This document shows, one piece after another, positions 7,246 to 16,232 of a DNA stretch of 64,000 nt. This stretch comes from Bacteroidia bacterium (GTDB lineage: Bacteria > Bacteroidota > Bacteroidia > J057), in NCBI GenBank assembly GCA_041391665.1, contig JAWKNO010000001.1, forward strand, positions 2,418,001 to 2,482,000. The letters are read 5' to 3'. The first letter of the stretch is position 1, and each line of letters begins with the position of its first letter. The position numbers and the translations under genes are program-made. The notes below the pieces were generated by a model, which was given only the letters and a program-made list of their open reading frames with translations, searched no databases and was not told the DNA's origin.

Positions 7246-10128
7246 TTAACGCATCAAAGTTACCCATCCTGTGCGCTCACCGGTTGTATTTCCGCCAAGG
7301 CCCAGTTCTTCGTAGCGAATATAATAATAATAGACACCTTCTTTTGCTTCTTTGCCGTCAAATGCCTGGCCTTCCCACAATACACCTATATCGGTGGTAG
7401 TTGTGTGCATAAGTCTTCCCCACCGGTCAAAGACCTTAAACTCTTTCAGAATCACATCCCGATAGAATTTGGGTTTAAAAATATCATTGATCCCATCCTG
7501 ATTGGGACTAAAAACATTGGCCATAATAAGATTTGGACAATAATCTATACAGAATGGCTCTGATATCGGGCTGGTATTGCCAAGCGTATCCGTCGTAGTC
7601 ACCGCATAACAACCAGCATAGCCAGTCAGGTCATTATTAAAGTTAAACTGAAGCAGGGTATCTGTTCCAAAACTTCCATAAGATAGTCGTGTTACCTCAC
7701 GGTATGGGCCGGCAGGATTATTGGCAAATAAAACAGAGATAAAAGCGGCATCCCCATCACAACCTAAAAGCGGTTTTGTTACAGAAACCTCATGAATGAG
7801 ATCCTGACAATTGCCAAATGTGGTAATGTCTGGCGGGCAGGGCGGCTCATCATCCTGTGCAAAATCGCAGGCAACCTGTGAGTCATTGAGCAGTGGATCT
7901 TTGACTCCCTGTACATTATGACTGCCAGTGGAGCGGATAAAATAACAATACCTGACAGAAGGGTTCAGATTCAAATCCTGATAAGTATGGGTATTGGCGC
8001 CTGTACCTGGTATGGTATTGATGAGTAAAAAGGGTCCGCCATTTTCGCTGCGATAAATTTCATAAGCCTCATTCATCCACGGTACAAATTCAGTCCAGGC
8101 AAGATCCATGGAGTTGCTGCCGGTTCCGGATGCGGTCAGGTAAATACTGGACCCAATATTTTTTCCGTTGCTGTTGTTGACGAGCAGTCCGAGTCCGTCA
8201 AACAATTCTACTCTATAATTATATCCTCTTACATCTGTATCGATCCCCGTATCAGTGAAGGTCGTATCGTTGTAATTCAGGGTGGCGATTTTGATAGCCG
8301 GGAATCCATTGTTATTGGCCCGGTACAAATGATAAGTATAGGGCGCCGGGAAAAACTCATCAATCACAGGCAAAGACCATGTTACAAAGATGGAACCATT
8401 GACCGGATCCGTAACAGAAACACTATCGTTGGTCATGTATAGTTCATCATTCAAAATCTCAATACAGGCCTCATTGGTTGCACAGCTTTCCAGTGCAGGG
8501 ATGAGCGGTTCGATCGGTACATCATATATGGCAGTTACCACATAACAAATATCAGTTCCAAGTACACCCTCAAGGTCGGTGAGGGAATCTACAAATTGGG
8601 TGGAGAGCCAGCCTTTATTATAATTAATGAGGGTAAAACCAGCATCAGCGGGGCTGATTTCGCAGCAGACGGTATCCTCCATCCAGCCGGGCGTTCCGAT
8701 TTTTCGATAGACATTGTACCCCAGCACTTTCTCTTCACAGAAGGTCGGTAACCAATTGAGCACTACAGAGCGGGAGCCTTTTGTCACCGAAAGTTCTGAA
8801 GGCGGAGGCGGAATTACCCGTATAGAAACCGCTTTATTGGCCGAGAGGGTAGTGCTGAGAGAGTTGGGAGACGAATAGCTCTTATTATCGGTTGCGTAGA
8901 AGTCGACCTGATAGAATTGTTTGCGGATATTGTCGCATGCCGTTTCCCACCGGATGGTACCTTTGATGGTATCTACCGGAAGTCCGGCGGTGTTGACTGT
9001 ACTTACGGGAAGATTGCTGTATGGAAAAGAATTGCCGGGAACGGGATCCACGACCAGACCACTTAACGTCGCCGTATTTGTTACGGAAAACGGCCCATTG
9101 TTGCCGATCACCCCATTGTTGAGTTCAAGATATACGCTATCACTTTCATCGGGGTCGTAGGCGAGGTAGTCAAATTCGATGACATCACCCGCATACACAC
9201 AAGTATCATTGATAGTTTTAATAACCGGAGGATTATTGTCGCAGTCGATCACCCACACGGCCATATCTCTTACGACATAGCCGAGCAGCTGTCCGTTTCG
9301 CCATTCTTCTACCACGTAAGCAAAATTAAAGATACCTTCTTTCATTGGGGAGTCCCAGGTGACAATACCAGTCACAGGGTCCATGGTGAAGGTACTAACG
9401 CCGAATGCCGCATTGTCAGGAAACCGGTAGCCATTGGCAATGGAGGGAGGGTTGGGGGGATCGTACTGATAGGACTCCCTGAGATAGTAAGCGAGCGAGT
9501 CTCCATCAGGGTCAAATCCACCCGGGTTATGAGTCCAGATTTTGCCGAGACAGGCATCATCGAGCGGTTCATTGAGGAGAAGCGGCGTATTATTTGAGCC
9601 GATAATGGCAGGGGTAATAAAAATACGGGTATAAACATAAAAAGAAACCTCTTCGGGGGAGGTGATATTGTTGACTGAGCCGTGTCTGGCTATATCCTGA
9701 TAACGGATTTCGTATTCTCCCGGTCCCGGGAAAACATAGGTAGCATAATAGAGATTTCTTTTTACGGTTCCTTTTACCACGACCCCCGCTTTAGGATTCT
9801 GTATATTGCAGTCGCTGGGAATATTGACCAGGTTTCCCCCATTGGCTCGGGGTACTTGTACGAGGGTGGTGAGAAGAATTGGCGGAGAGGATATCGACCA
9901 GATTTCAATATCGGCAGAACACCGGTCAACCCCGGCTGGAGCGGGGTCAGTATAAGTAGTCAGAGTGATTTCATAGCTGTTGGAATTGTTGGGATCATTG
10001 CGTTGAGCAGTGATTTGGCCTGCAAGGTTGTGTGTAGCCAGGACTTCAGGAATTCCCGAAATAATACCGAAAAGTATTACTACGGCTATTCGTAAAGGAA
10101 AAGATATATAGGAGTTACCAGTTAGCAT
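7246..10128 (-). CDS. Type IX secretion cargo protein with gliding-motility-type (type B) C-terminal domain
   Basis: A 960-residue extracellular protein. The ATG at 10128 starts a signal peptide (FPLRIAVVILFGIISG, then cleavage near VLA-THN); a farther upstream TTG would add 24 non-signal residues. The N-terminal THNLAGQITA segment and cysteine-containing beta domains resemble large adhesin-like secreted proteins of the phylum. The middle has fibronectin type III-like modules (SVVLNWLP, LGYNVYRK, YHLYRANN, YEIYRSENGG). The last about 90 residues form the type B sorting domain: NVFSPNQDGINDIF, then FDRWGRLM and GVYYYYIRYEE, which target the protein for T9SS export. Adhesion or surface binding is inference. 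It has a good promoter at 10176-10208. Confidence 0.9.
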   Translation of the reverse strand: MLTGNSYISFPLRIAVVILFGIISGIPEVLATHNLAGQITAQRNDPNNSNSYEITLTTYTDPAPAGVDRCSADIEIWSISSPPILLTTLVQVPRANGGNLVNIPSDCNIQNPKAGVVVKGTVKRNLYYATYVFPGPGEYEIRYQDIARHGSVNNITSPEEVSFYVYTRIFITPAIIGSNNTPLLLNEPLDDACLGKIWTHNPGGFDPDGDSLAYYLRESYQYDPPNPPSIANGYRFPDNAAFGVSTFTMDPVTGIVTWDSPMKEGIFNFAYVVEEWRNGQLLGYVVRDMAVWVIDCDNNPPVIKTINDTCVYAGDVIEFDYLAYDPDESDSVYLELNNGVIGNNGPFSVTNTATLSGLVVDPVPGNSFPYSNLPVSTVNTAGLPVDTIKGTIRWETACDNIRKQFYQVDFYATDNKSYSSPNSLSTTLSANKAVSIRVIPPPPSELSVTKGSRSVVLNWLPTFCEEKVLGYNVYRKIGTPGWMEDTVCCEISPADAGFTLINYNKGWLSTQFVDSLTDLEGVLGTDICYVVTAIYDVPIEPLIPALESCATNEACIEILNDELYMTNDSVSVTDPVNGSIFVTWSLPVIDEFFPAPYTYHLYRANNNGFPAIKIATLNYNDTTFTDTGIDTDVRGYNYRVELFDGLGLLVNNSNGKNIGSSIYLTASGTGSNSMDLAWTEFVPWMNEAYEIYRSENGGPFLLINTIPGTGANTHTYQDLNLNPSVRYCYFIRSTGSHNVQGVKDPLLNDSQVACDFAQDDEPPCPPDITTFGNCQDLIHEVSVTKPLLGCDGDAAFISVLFANNPAGPYREVTRLSYGSFGTDTLLQFNFNNDLTGYAGCYAVTTTDTLGNTSPISEPFCIDYCPNLIMANVFSPNQDGINDIFKPKFYRDVILKEFKVFDRWGRLMHTTTTDIGVLWEGQAFDGKEAKEGVYYYYIRYEELGLGGNTTGERTGWVTLMR

Positions 10129-10175
10129 AGGGTGTCTTTTTGTGTTCAGGTAGCCGGAATCGTCTGAATAATATA

Positions 10176-10208
10176 CAAAATTAAGCGAACGTACCCCCAA
10201 AACCCCAA
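10176..10208 (-). promoter_or_regulatory. Promoter of the T9SS cargo-ribE unit
   Basis: Reading the minus strand, TTG (10208-10206), a 22-base spacer and TAATTTTG (10183-10176) match the Bacteroidota consensus TTG-N(17-23)-TAnnTTTG. Transcription would start near 10169, leaving a leader of about 40 bases before the ATG at 10128. Confidence 0.6.
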
Positions 10209-10411
10209 CGTTTTGTTTGAATACATGACACGCGGGCAGGGATTAAGGTTACTATTATACCATATAAAGACCCGAATGGTTGAGTCTTTCCACAGAGATA
10301 AAAAAAAAATACACAAGTGGGCAAGAAGAACGCGAATTCTTTTATTGCAGGTTGCATTTTGTATAAAATTATTCGTAATTGCACGACCATTTCAGGAACC
10401 AATAGAAACAG

Positions 10412-10858
10412 ATGGATACTAAAAGTTATAAAACCCTCTCCGCTACCTTAGCTACCATTGAAAAAAAGTGGCTGGTAGTAGATGTTGAGGGTAAAATATT
10501 GGGAAGGGCGGCCAGTGAAGTTGCCCGGATTCTTCGCGGGAAGCATAAGACAAATTTCTCTCCACACATGGATTGCGGTGATAATGTGATCATTATCAAT
10601 GCAGACAAGGTGGTGTTTTCAGGAAACAAACTGGACCAGAAGTCTTATCTTCACCACACCGGTTACCCGGGTGGTCAGCGTGAAGTAGTTGCGCGTAATC
10701 TACTGAGCGATAATCCTGTTGATCTGTTTGAAAAAGCAGTCCGAGGGATGCTTCCCAAAACCAAGCTGGGTAAAGCTATTATTAAAAATATGAGGGTATA
10801 TGCTGGTGGAGAGCATCCTCATACAGCCCAAAATCCACAGGAATATAAGATCTCATAA
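10412..10858 (+). CDS. rplM: Large ribosomal subunit protein uL13
   Basis: Ribosomal protein L13, 148 residues, a primary 23S rRNA-binding protein. Landmarks are KWLVVDVEGKILGRAASEVA, a NFSPHMDCGD stretch, KSYLHHTGYPGG and AVRGMLPK followed by VYAGGEHPH. The ATG at 10412 gives a slightly extended N-terminus (MDTKSYKTLSAT), usual for this phylum. It is the first gene of the rplM-rpsI-rpsB unit, with 21 bases to rpsI. The 10209-10411 interval upstream holds no gene I can support; it is AT-rich and I could not find a consensus promoter with correct spacing there. Confidence 0.98.
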   Translation: MDTKSYKTLSATLATIEKKWLVVDVEGKILGRAASEVARILRGKHKTNFSPHMDCGDNVIIINADKVVFSGNKLDQKSYLHHTGYPGGQREVVARNLLSDNPVDLFEKAVRGMLPKTKLGKAIIKNMRVYAGGEHPHTAQNPQEYKIS

Positions 10859-10879
10859 AGAAATTATTTATTCATTACA

Positions 10880-11272
10880 ATGAGTGATATCGTTAAAGTA
10901 GGTCGAAGAAAGCGCGCAGTAGCCCGGATATTTTTTTCTGAAGGCGGCACGGGTAAATTCGAAATCAACGACAAGGAGCTGGGAGTATATTTTCCCGTAG
11001 AAACCTTACGCATTAAAGTGCTTCAGCCATTTGCTGTTCTGCAACTTCCTGATGCAGAATTTGATGTAAAAGTGAATGTGAATGGTGGTGGTATCACCGG
11101 CCAGGCAGAAGCAGTAAGAATGGCCCTTGCACGGGCGCTGACCGACATGAATGAAGAATACAGAAGCCCGCTTAAAAAGGCTGGGCTGCTTACCCGTGAC
11201 CCACGGCGTGTAGAGCGGAAAAAATACGGACTGAAAAAAGCAAGAAAGAGTACTCAATTCTCCAAGAGATAA
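10880..11272 (+). CDS. rpsI: Small ribosomal subunit protein uS9
   Basis: Ribosomal protein S9, 130 residues; its C-terminal tail reaches the P-site tRNA. Diagnostic segments are VGRRKRAVARIFF at the start, VNVNGGGITGQAEAVRMALA in the middle, and the basic end with LLTRDPRRVERKKYG and terminating in FSKR. It starts 21 bases after rplM and ends 6 bases before rpsB, forming a single transcription unit. Nothing is unusual in the sequence. Confidence 0.98.
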   Translation: MSDIVKVGRRKRAVARIFFSEGGTGKFEINDKELGVYFPVETLRIKVLQPFAVLQLPDAEFDVKVNVNGGGITGQAEAVRMALARALTDMNEEYRSPLKKAGLLTRDPRRVERKKYGLKKARKSTQFSKR

Positions 11273-11278
11273 GCGGAT

Positions 11279-12046
11279 ATGGAGCAACCTACCTACCAAG
11301 CATTACTGGACGCAGGCGTTCACTTTGGCCACCTCAAAAAGAAGTGGAATCCCTATATGTCTCCATACATTTTTATGGAGCGCAATGGAATCCACATTAT
11401 TGATTTGAATAAAACGCAACGGATGCTCGATGAAGCAACCCGCGCTGCCAGACAACTCGCAATCTCCGGTAGAAAAATTCTTTTTGTCGCTACAAAAAAG
11501 CAGGCTAAAGATATCGTCGAAGCAGAAGCAAACCGCGTGAATATGCCGTTCGTTACCGAACGCTGGCTCGGTGGTATGCTTACCAACTTCGCCACTGTAC
11601 GCAAGAGTATCAAACGGATGAAAAACATCGAAAAGATGAAGTCCGATGGTACTTTCGAACGGATTAACAAGAAAGAGCGACTGATGCTCTCCCGCGAACA
11701 AGCCAAACTTGAAAAAATCCTGGGTGGTATCGCTGAGCTCAATCGTCTGCCTTCAGCTCTGTTTATTGTGGATATCAAAAAAGAACATATCGCAGTCGCT
11801 GAGGCTCGTAAACTGAATATCCCTACCATAGGCATGGTGGACACCAACAGTAATCCTAATCTGGTGGACTTCCCGATCCCTGCCAATGATGATGCTACCA
11901 AGTCGATTCAACTGGTTCTTTCTACCATCTCAAACGCTATCGCTGATGGTCTTGACGAGCGCAAAAAACGCCGTGAAGATGATCGCGTGAAACACGAAGC
12001 TAATCGTCAGCGTGAAGATGAAGCTGTTTCAGTTGATGAAAACTAA
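11279..12046 (+). CDS. rpsB: Small ribosomal subunit protein uS2
   Basis: Ribosomal protein S2, 255 residues. Typical motifs: LLDAGVHFGHLKKKWNPYM at the N-terminus, ILFVATKKQAKDIV, TERWLGGMLTNFATV and IPTIGMVDTNSNP followed by the conserved IPANDDATKSI. The C-terminal tail (residues 230-255) is strongly charged and low complexity, common in this phylum. In most bacteria tsf follows rpsB directly; here a strong terminator comes 25 bases after the stop and an unrelated gene follows, so EF-Ts must be encoded elsewhere. Confidence 0.98.
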   Translation: MEQPTYQALLDAGVHFGHLKKKWNPYMSPYIFMERNGIHIIDLNKTQRMLDEATRAARQLAISGRKILFVATKKQAKDIVEAEANRVNMPFVTERWLGGMLTNFATVRKSIKRMKNIEKMKSDGTFERINKKERLMLSREQAKLEKILGGIAELNRLPSALFIVDIKKEHIAVAEARKLNIPTIGMVDTNSNPNLVDFPIPANDDATKSIQLVLSTISNAIADGLDERKKRREDDRVKHEANRQREDEAVSVDEN

Positions 12047-12071
12047 TTGATATAACTGAAATTCAATCCAG

Positions 12072-12105
12072 GAGGCTGTACCTTTAAGGTGCAGCCTCTT
12101 TTTTT
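12072..12105 (+). terminator. Rho-independent terminator of the rplM-rpsI-rpsB operon
   Basis: An 11-pair stem (12072-12082 with 12088-12098, one G-U pair at 12079/12091) with a five-base loop, followed by seven consecutive T at 12099-12105. The stem starts 25 bases after the rpsB stop, which shows the operon ends without tsf. Confidence 0.9.
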
Positions 12106-12152
12106 ATATGCAGCATTTTGGATTCTTCTTTCGTCTCACTGGAAAATGATCT

Positions 12153-12980
12153 ATGCTTCAACCTATTCTTCCCCCGCCCCCTAAACCTCAGTTCCTGATG
12201 CTGTGGCTTCTGGCCATTCTTTTCCTGCCCGCGACCTTGCAGGCTCAGAGCTATGAAGATGTGCTATACCTCAAAAATGGATGGGTTCTTCGCGGTACAC
12301 TTATTGGCTCGGCCAATGATTCGCTGGTCCGGATAGAAACCCGTGACCAAAATTTATTTGTATTTCCCCATGCTGAAGTATTGCGTGCCGAACAAAAAGT
12401 ATGGGTTGCGAAAAGAACCTCACGGCCAGTTCCTGCTTATCGTACGACAAAAGAAATCAACTATCGGGATAAAGGCTATTTTCTGCTTGCGCAGATAGGT
12501 ACGCTGGCAGGCAGTGTCAGTACCGTCAACAATGAAAACCCTAACGTGTTTAACCCTCATATTATCAATGGATACCGGTTTAATCACTTTGTCTCGGCAG
12601 GTGCAGGGGTTGGGATAAATCTTCTCGACAGGGGCGCTTATATGCCGGTTTTTCTGGATGTCAGAGGTGATCTTCTGAAACAGAAGATGACACCCCACTA
12701 TTATACAAATGTAGGATACGCCATTCCGTTATATGCAAGGGAAGATGTCGTGGGTTGGTGGGGAGAGCCGATTATGACTGACTTTAATGCCAAAGGTGGT
12801 ATCCTTATGGATGGCGGTGCAGGGGTTAAAATCTATACTCCATCGGGATTCGCGTGGTTGCTTACTGGTGGATACCGTTTTCAGCAAGTCGAAGAGTCGT
12901 ATAAAACCTGGGGGGATGTATTGATCTCTGAGAAATATACCATCCGGCGTATTTCCCTTCAGGTAGGAGTAATGTTTTAG
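12153..12980 (+). CDS. Secreted beta-rich protein, probably outer membrane (function unknown)
   Basis: A 275-residue protein I do not recognise as a named family. It has a proline-rich start (LPPPPKP), a hydrophobic signal segment (about residues 15-31) and a likely cleavage after LQAQ. Residues about 35-75 form a small all-beta module (LKNGWVLRGTLIG, then SLVRIETRD), of a type often found before beta-barrels in Bacteroidota. The remainder alternates polar and hydrophobic residues, with glycine/aromatic strands ending in ISLQVGVMF, a terminal phenylalanine as in outer-membrane barrels. An ATG at 12198 inside the signal region is a less likely start. It is flanked by the rpsB terminator and a large inverted repeat over its stop codon. 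Confidence 0.65.
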   Translation: MLQPILPPPPKPQFLMLWLLAILFLPATLQAQSYEDVLYLKNGWVLRGTLIGSANDSLVRIETRDQNLFVFPHAEVLRAEQKVWVAKRTSRPVPAYRTTKEINYRDKGYFLLAQIGTLAGSVSTVNNENPNVFNPHIINGYRFNHFVSAGAGVGINLLDRGAYMPVFLDVRGDLLKQKMTPHYYTNVGYAIPLYAREDVVGWWGEPIMTDFNAKGGILMDGGAGVKIYTPSGFAWLLTGGYRFQQVEESYKTWGDVLISEKYTIRRISLQVGVMF

Positions 12981-13017
12981 GCTAAGGAAGCAATATTACT
13001 TCCTTAGCCTGAAACAT
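12972..13017. terminator. Long inverted repeat between convergent genes, probable bidirectional terminator
   Basis: A 19-pair stem: 12972-12990 pairs with 12999-13017 around an eight-base loop; 18 pairs are Watson-Crick and one is T-G. The left arm contains the stop codon of the upstream gene (12978-12980), and the right arm ends just before the stop of the convergent DUF2723 gene (13021). Neither side is followed by a good T-run, so it may act as a barrier or RNA 3' end stabiliser rather than a textbook terminator. Confidence 0.6.
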
Positions 13018-13020
13018 GGT

Positions 13021-16000
13021 TTATTTCATCAACCGAGGATCAATCTTTTGCATTTCTGCAGTCAGCAGATCAAGTTTTTCTTGTTGTCCTGTCTGGCTGT
13101 AATGCTGCTGAAGCATTTGAAGAGGAAAGAAAAATTCGCGGGTTTTGGGGAAATAGTCTTTGTTGGATGAATAGTACAACAATGTTTCCATCGCGAGTTT
13201 TTTCCCGTAATCAAAGAGTTGATCTCTTTTTTCTGTTTCTCCCAACCGGTCATAGATCAGACCATTTCTCACAATCATATATGGGTCAGGGGTTACTACC
13301 TCTACCGGGAATTTTGCCTCTGTGAAGTCCATGACTTCTTTGGCATACACTTTATTTTGATTGATCCGCTGCTCATGCGCTGCAATAACTTTTGCCACGC
13401 TGTCTGCTACTGCCGGGTTGCCGGCATTACGTGCACGAAGGGTATTGATTTCCGTCAACAGATCCTGATTTTCTCTTAAATACCCATTTGCCAACCTGTA
13501 GAACGTATTGTGATAATTGCCCAACATCCGCATGATGTTTTCATCGTAGTAGATTTTGGGGTTATCGAGGTTGGTGTATTTGAATACGGTGGTCATATTT
13601 GTGCGCATTCTTTCCAGATCAAGATCTCCGGAGAATGGATCGTAAGGATCATTTTTCCGTGGTTTTTTTAGCGGTACAATGCGGTATGCCAGACCTTCGA
13701 GACGGAGGTATGGATCCAGACCGAGGAAGCTGTTTGGCGTAACCGTATTGGCAAAATAGATAGGACGCTCCCAGTTGTTGGCAGCGGTATTTTCCAACAA
13801 GTTGAGGATAAGAATATCCTTAAGTTCCAGATATTTATTATTCTGTCCACCTCGTGTCGGCACTTCCCATGACATGGGAGACTGAACAAACGGCATATCT
13901 TCTGGATAAATAATTCCTTTCTCCAGGAGTGATTTGCCATTTGCGGGAAGAGAAACCGGCAGTTTGTTGCGGTCTCCAAAAGATCTGGATTGATTGGCCT
14001 GACCTTGGTAATCCTTTTGTTTAAGGCTTAGGGGCAATGGTTCAGATTCATTGACCTTTTGGTACATCTGATCTATATACCAGTCAGTATTGACGTAACT
14101 GAGACATAATACCCTTACATCCGGTCGCACACCTTCTACCTCCTGAATGTACCAAAGCGGGAAGGTATCATTATCTCCGTTGGTGAAAAGCACAGCATTG
14201 GGCGCTACTGAGTTGAGCAGGTTGTACGCCGACTCTGGTGCTACATAGTTGCCAGCTCTTGAGTGGTCGTCCCAGTTTTGAGTACCCATAAGCAAAGGCG
14301 CAATGATACCAATACCAGCGGCGATATAATGGGCAGAAGAGCTCAGAACATTCGCCAATAACTGATACAGGGCAATTACTCCTAACCCCACCCATATTGC
14401 ATAGGTCTGAAATGATCCGGCAAATGAATAGTCGCGCTCTCTGGGTTGGGACGGATATTGATTGAGGTAAATGATAATGGCAAGTCCTGTGAAGAAAAAT
14501 AGAAGCCCGATAACTGCGGCATCATTGGGTTTTCTGATAATTTGCCATACAAGTCCCAAAACTCCCAGCAGAAAAGGCAACATATAGTAATGATTTTTGG
14601 CCGGACTGTTTTTCATGAATTCAGGCATTTTGGAGGTTTTCCAGAATGCTAACCCACTTTCCCAGTTTAGATCCTGGATATCCCCTTCTTTACCCGCAAA
14701 ATTCCACATAAAGTAGCGCCAGTACATGTGAATAACCTGATAGCGCCAGAAATAGGTCAAATCTTCGAATCCCGTGGGCTTGTCATCGTTGGGATCATTG
14801 GGTTTGCCCGTATTTTCCACATAGTTTGTATAAGCGTGAGGGCCCATATTAAACCGGCCTTTCTCATACATTCTTGGGAAAAGCTTCATATCCTTGTCCT
14901 GATATACATACTGGCGTTTGACACCGATTTCTGTATATCTGTTTGCATTGGGCTCCAGAATAAATTCCTTGCCGGTTTCTTCAAGGTCAACCGGGACGGC
15001 ATTATATAAAGGTCCCCGGAACAGCGGACGGTTGCCATACTGTTCCCGTTTCATATAAGATAGAAAAGTCTGTGTATTGTCAGGATTGTTTTCGTCAATC
15101 GGAGGATTGGCGTTTGAGCGGATCGGAATCATCAGATAGGAAGAAAATCCAATATAAATGACAATCGTGCTCAGCAGGGCTGTATTCAACAGAAGCATAT
15201 TTTTCTTGTTGGAATAGTAGACCGCCCCTATAAGCCCGCCGAAAAGCAGAACGAAAAAAACAATCAGTCCTGTTCCCACCGGAAGGCCCAATCCGCTTTT
15301 TGAAGCGCCGTTGGGGTATTGAATGCCGGAGAAAAACTGTTCAAATGCCCATGCAAAGTCAAAGGTATAAAGGATAATGGCCGTCTGAATAACTCCCAGA
15401 ATAGCAACTGAAACAGCGCCTGTAACCAAAAGTCCCTGGATGGAAAATGGATATTTGCGGAAGTAATACACAAACGCCAGCGCAGGAATCGTGAGGAGGT
15501 TCAACAGGTGGACCCCAATCGAAAGCCCCATAAGATAGGCAATGAGAATAATAAACCGTTCGTTGCCGGGCTCGTCTGCACGGTCTTCCCACTTAAACAT
15601 CAGCCATACAACAACAGCTGTGAAGAAGGAACTCATCGCATAAACTTCTGCTTCAACGGCATTAAACCAGAATGAATCAGCAAAAGTACACACCAAACCT
15701 CCCACAACTCCTGCGGCCATAATGGCAAAGGTTTGTGTGGATGAAGGTTCTTCTCCATTCTGAAGCACGATTCTGCGTCCGAGGTGTGTCGTAATCCAAA
15801 AGGTAAATAAAACGGTAAAGGCACTGGAAAGTACGCTTAGAAGGTTGACCATGAAGGCGATTTTCGTCACATCATCAAAGGCAAACATGGCAAATATTCT
15901 GCCCAGCAGCAGAAAAAACGGTGCTCCGGGAGGGTGAGGAACTTCCAATTCATTGGAACATGCAATAAATTCACCGCAGTCCCAGAAACTGGCGGTGGGT

Positions 16001-16080
16001 GCCATTGTCAGTAAGTAAGTCACCAGCGCAATCAGAAAAACGCCCCAGCCAGTGTAGTTATTAATCCTGTTGTATATCAT
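13021..16080 (-). CDS. DUF2723 membrane protein (glycosyltransferase family 117 type)
   Basis: A 1019-residue integral membrane protein typical of Bacteroidota. The N-terminal half carries about a dozen hydrophobic helices, and the family signature is near the start: TMAPTASFWDCGEFIA (around residues 25-40), with acidic residues in the first loop as in GT-C glycosyltransferases, then PHPPGAPFFLLLGR. The C-terminal half is soluble and mixed alpha/beta, with several conserved stretches (NGDNDTFPLWYIQEVEGVRP, about residue 640). The family is related to protein O-mannosyltransferases and is thought to move sugars from lipid carriers outside the cytoplasm; the acceptor here is unknown. A consensus promoter lies just upstream. 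It ends 4 bases from a long hairpin. Confidence 0.85.
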   Translation of the reverse strand: MIYNRINNYTGWGVFLIALVTYLLTMAPTASFWDCGEFIACSNELEVPHPPGAPFFLLLGRIFAMFAFDDVTKIAFMVNLLSVLSSAFTVLFTFWITTHLGRRIVLQNGEEPSSTQTFAIMAAGVVGGLVCTFADSFWFNAVEAEVYAMSSFFTAVVVWLMFKWEDRADEPGNERFIILIAYLMGLSIGVHLLNLLTIPALAFVYYFRKYPFSIQGLLVTGAVSVAILGVIQTAIILYTFDFAWAFEQFFSGIQYPNGASKSGLGLPVGTGLIVFFVLLFGGLIGAVYYSNKKNMLLLNTALLSTIVIYIGFSSYLMIPIRSNANPPIDENNPDNTQTFLSYMKREQYGNRPLFRGPLYNAVPVDLEETGKEFILEPNANRYTEIGVKRQYVYQDKDMKLFPRMYEKGRFNMGPHAYTNYVENTGKPNDPNDDKPTGFEDLTYFWRYQVIHMYWRYFMWNFAGKEGDIQDLNWESGLAFWKTSKMPEFMKNSPAKNHYYMLPFLLGVLGLVWQIIRKPNDAAVIGLLFFFTGLAIIIYLNQYPSQPRERDYSFAGSFQTYAIWVGLGVIALYQLLANVLSSSAHYIAAGIGIIAPLLMGTQNWDDHSRAGNYVAPESAYNLLNSVAPNAVLFTNGDNDTFPLWYIQEVEGVRPDVRVLCLSYVNTDWYIDQMYQKVNESEPLPLSLKQKDYQGQANQSRSFGDRNKLPVSLPANGKSLLEKGIIYPEDMPFVQSPMSWEVPTRGGQNNKYLELKDILILNLLENTAANNWERPIYFANTVTPNSFLGLDPYLRLEGLAYRIVPLKKPRKNDPYDPFSGDLDLERMRTNMTTVFKYTNLDNPKIYYDENIMRMLGNYHNTFYRLANGYLRENQDLLTEINTLRARNAGNPAVADSVAKVIAAHEQRINQNKVYAKEVMDFTEAKFPVEVVTPDPYMIVRNGLIYDRLGETEKRDQLFDYGKKLAMETLLYYSSNKDYFPKTREFFFPLQMLQQHYSQTGQQEKLDLLTAEMQKIDPRLMK

Positions 16081-16120
16081 TGTTTAAATCAGGTTTCGGG
16101 TTTTGCGAGCCGAATATAGG

Positions 16121-16150
16121 CAAAACTATCCAACAATGCTGAATTGCAAA
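16121..16150 (-). promoter_or_regulatory. Promoter of the DUF2723 gene
   Basis: Minus strand TTTG (16150-16147), an 18-base spacer and TAGTTTTG (16128-16121) fit the TTTG / TAnnTTTG consensus of the phylum exactly. Transcription would start near 16114, giving a leader of about 34 bases before the ATG at 16080. Confidence 0.7.
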
Positions 16151-16232
16151 GCCAGAAATGTCATTCAAAATAAAATACACTTTAAAACTGTGGAGGTTCA
16201 ATGGCGGGAGGTTCGAAACGATAAAAGTCCTT

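Noticed and set aside
6643..7300. FMN riboswitch before ribE
   Set aside because: ribE starts 3 bases after the preceding stop and no RFN element is present.
7078..7563. A 161-codon open frame on the plus strand over ribE and the cargo 3' end
   Set aside because: It lies antisense to two well supported genes, has no family features and depends on their codon pattern.
10181..10402. A 73-codon minus-strand frame upstream of rplM
   Set aside because: It overlaps the promoter of the cargo gene, has poor composition and no homology that I recognise.
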